DNA from: an uncultured Bacilli bacterium
GTDB taxonomy: Bacteria; Bacillota_I; Bacilli_A; RF39; UBA660
Length of the DNA stretch: 6,616 nucleotides
Direction of reading: 5' to 3'
Assembly (NCBI GenBank): GCA_947623705.1
Contig: CANQHT010000064.1
Span: 1 to 6,616 of the forward strand
Shown piece after piece: positions 6,175 to 6,616 of this stretch (its first letter is position 1; the number at the start of each line of letters is the position of its first letter). The notes below the pieces were generated by a model. The model saw only the letters and a program-made list of their open reading frames with translations. It was not told the DNA's origin and did no database searches. A program made the position numbers and the translations under genes.

Positions 6175-6210
6175 GAATTTGTGGCTCACTGAGCCACATT
6201 TTTTAATCTT
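6175..6210 (-). pseudogene. DUF1016 remnant A (variable-peptide region only)
   Basis: The minus-strand frame reads KIKKCGSVSHKF, matching QKCGTVCHKL of the intact gene downstream at the positions around its palindrome. Similarity fades on both sides (it continues KFNILSSK instead of SWSHYRYL). It is short, and the call rests on the shared palindrome, the KCGxVxHK match and its place in the row of other remnants. Confidence 0.5.
6180..6198. repeat. Palindrome 2 (remnant A)
   Basis: A perfect 19-bp inverted repeat, TGTGGCTCA-C-TGAGCCACA, followed on the plus strand by six T (6199-6204). It encodes CGSVSH on the minus strand. It differs from palindrome 1 at exactly two positions that are mirror images of each other, so symmetry is kept. 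Confidence 0.95.
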
Positions 6211-6256
6211 ATAATTGCGTATACAATATGTACACTTTTCTACAATTTTAAAACTT

Positions 6257-6367
6257 TTAAATAAAATATGTAAATTGTCCACGCATTGCGTGGACAATTG
6301 GAAATTCCAAATAAAATTTTTTCATATAGAATAGGTTAGAACGTTCATACTTTTTTTCATATTTTTT
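6257..6367 (-). pseudogene. DUF1016 remnant B
   Basis: The minus-strand frame reads KKYEKKYERSNLFYMKKFY, then LEFPIVHAMRGQFTYFI, then a stop at 6257-6259. This is the DUF1016 N-domain stretch that usually runs like (Y)GKG(F)SRSNL-x-x-M(R/K)-x-FY-x-x-FPIV-x-(A/T)-L-x-x-QL-x-W-S-H. A stop codon (6368-6370) also precedes it, and there is no start codon or downstream nuclease domain. It is a different paralogue from the intact gene, whose corresponding sequence is YGKGYDSSKLRRFRQFYLLF then QKCGTVCHKL. Confidence 0.8.
6273..6299. repeat. Palindrome 3 (remnant B)
   Basis: A perfect 27-bp inverted repeat, 13-bp arms AATTGTCCACGCA and TGCGTGGACAATT around a single T (6286). On the minus strand it covers I-V-H-A-M-R-G-Q of remnant B; the centre is again CA-N-TG, with N the first base of the Met codon. 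It is the longest of the five. Confidence 0.95.
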
Positions 6368-6378
6368 CTAATTTGTTA

Positions 6379-6532
6379 CCTTAATTTTTGTTCATTTTTA
6401 TCTTTAATTGGCAATAATTACACAAAATGACTCCACATTAATTGGGCCGACAGTGTCGGCACTTTTTGAAATAAAGTAATAAAATTGTCTATATTTTTTT
6501 AAATAATATTTGCTTATACCTATGTCTAATTT
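6379..6532 (-). pseudogene. DUF1016 remnant C
   Basis: The minus-strand frame reads LDIGISKYYLKKI, DNFITLFQKVPTLSAQLMW, SHFV, a stop (6418-6420), then LLPIKDKNEQK. Alignment to the intact gene is continuous through its FYLLFQK-CGTVCH-KLSWSHYRYLLPIKNENER segment, and the DNA itself is recognisably similar on both sides of the palindrome (TTTTTGAAATAA then AAAATTGTCTA). One in-frame stop interrupts it and no nuclease domain follows. It is the best-preserved remnant. Confidence 0.85.
6446..6460. repeat. Palindrome 4 (remnant C)
   Basis: A perfect 15-bp inverted repeat, GCCGACA-G-TGTCGGC, within the codons for V-P-T-L-S-A of remnant C, at the same position relative to FQK and W-S-H as palindrome 1. 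The centre is CA-N-TG, with N the first base of the Leu codon. It is followed by a T run on the plus strand. Confidence 0.95.
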
Positions 6533-6616
6533 ATTTTGGCGCTCAGTGAGCGCCAAATTGAAAAATATTATAAATGATACATTTTAATTAAATTTATCGA
6601 ACTATAAATCCTTTCA
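6529..6616 (-). pseudogene. DUF1016 remnant D, running off the window edge
   Basis: The minus-strand frame reads ERIYSSINLIKMYHL, a stop (6568-6570), then YFSIWRSLSAKIN and a stop (6526-6528). This fits the family pattern FSSxNL-x-x-M-Y-x-F-Y-x-x-F-x-IW-x-SLSAKL-x-W. It ends abruptly where remnant C begins in another frame (about 6530), suggesting a deletion or recombination joint. The 5' part lies beyond the window, so how much of the gene exists there is unknown. Confidence 0.75.
6535..6557. repeat. Palindrome 5 (remnant D)
   Basis: A perfect 23-bp inverted repeat, 11-bp arms TTTGGCGCTCA and TGAGCGCCAAA around a single G (6546). On the minus strand it encodes W-R-S-L-S-A-K of remnant D. 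The centre is CA-N-TG, with N the first base of the Leu codon, as in the others. Confidence 0.95.

Noticed and set aside
6118..6315. A roughly 65-codon open frame on the minus strand covering palindromes 2 and 3
   Set aside because: It crosses remnant B in the wrong frame, has no start codon with a ribosome site, and mixes two remnants; chance openness in AT-rich DNA.
6180..6557. CRISPR array
   Set aside because: The palindromes differ from one another in arm sequence and length, spacing is irregular (97, 167 and 93 nt between centres), and the intervening DNA reads as DUF1016 fragments.

Overview
The window is AT-rich chromosomal DNA from a low-GC Gram-positive (Bacillota) bacterium. Shine-Dalgarno sequences are strong (AAGGAGG type), there is a PrsA-type foldase lipoprotein, and there are two tiny YjcZ/SscA-like membrane proteins of the kind found in spore-formers. 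UGA is used as a stop (end of recX) and tryptophan is read from UGG, so the code is standard and not the mycoplasma code. I cannot name the species.

Layout. Positions 1-129 hold no gene, only a C8 tract, a tandem 20-bp repeat and a terminator. Two tiny genes (46 and 28 aa) follow on the minus strand (130-382) behind a plausible mother-cell (sigma-K/E-like) promoter. Divergent from them is a prsA-like lipoprotein gene (505-1536, plus) with its own extended -10 promoter. It ends at a bidirectional terminator facing a minus-strand operon. That operon, transcribed from a good sigma-A promoter at 5129-5101, is ackA - nrnA - recX - unknown 192-aa gene (5079 down to 1598). Its genes are separated by 1-3 nt or overlap by 23 nt, and the two internal genes nrnA and recX have poor ribosome sites, so translational coupling is likely. 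Acetate kinase makes ATP from acetyl phosphate, NrnA degrades nano-RNA/pAp, and RecX modulates RecA. The last gene has no recognised function.

The accessory part is 5164-6616. An intact DUF1016/YhcG-type PDDEXK nuclease gene (5164-6096, minus) is preceded upstream by about 500 bp with no intact gene. When read on the minus strand, that stretch is made of at least three, probably four, decayed fragments of other DUF1016 genes in the same orientation. The intact gene and each fragment carry a perfect odd-length inverted repeat at the same codon position, encoding the variable peptide just before the conserved (K/Q)-L-x-W-S-H motif. All five palindromes share the centre CA-N-TG in the same reading phase. 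Their arms differ in sequence and length (15, 19, 19, 23 and 27 bp), yet every one is perfectly symmetrical. The intact gene and the nearest fragment differ by one symmetrical pair of substitutions that keeps the palindrome. This points to selection on, or a mechanism generating, the palindrome itself as well as the protein. I consider it the main discovery candidate of the window.
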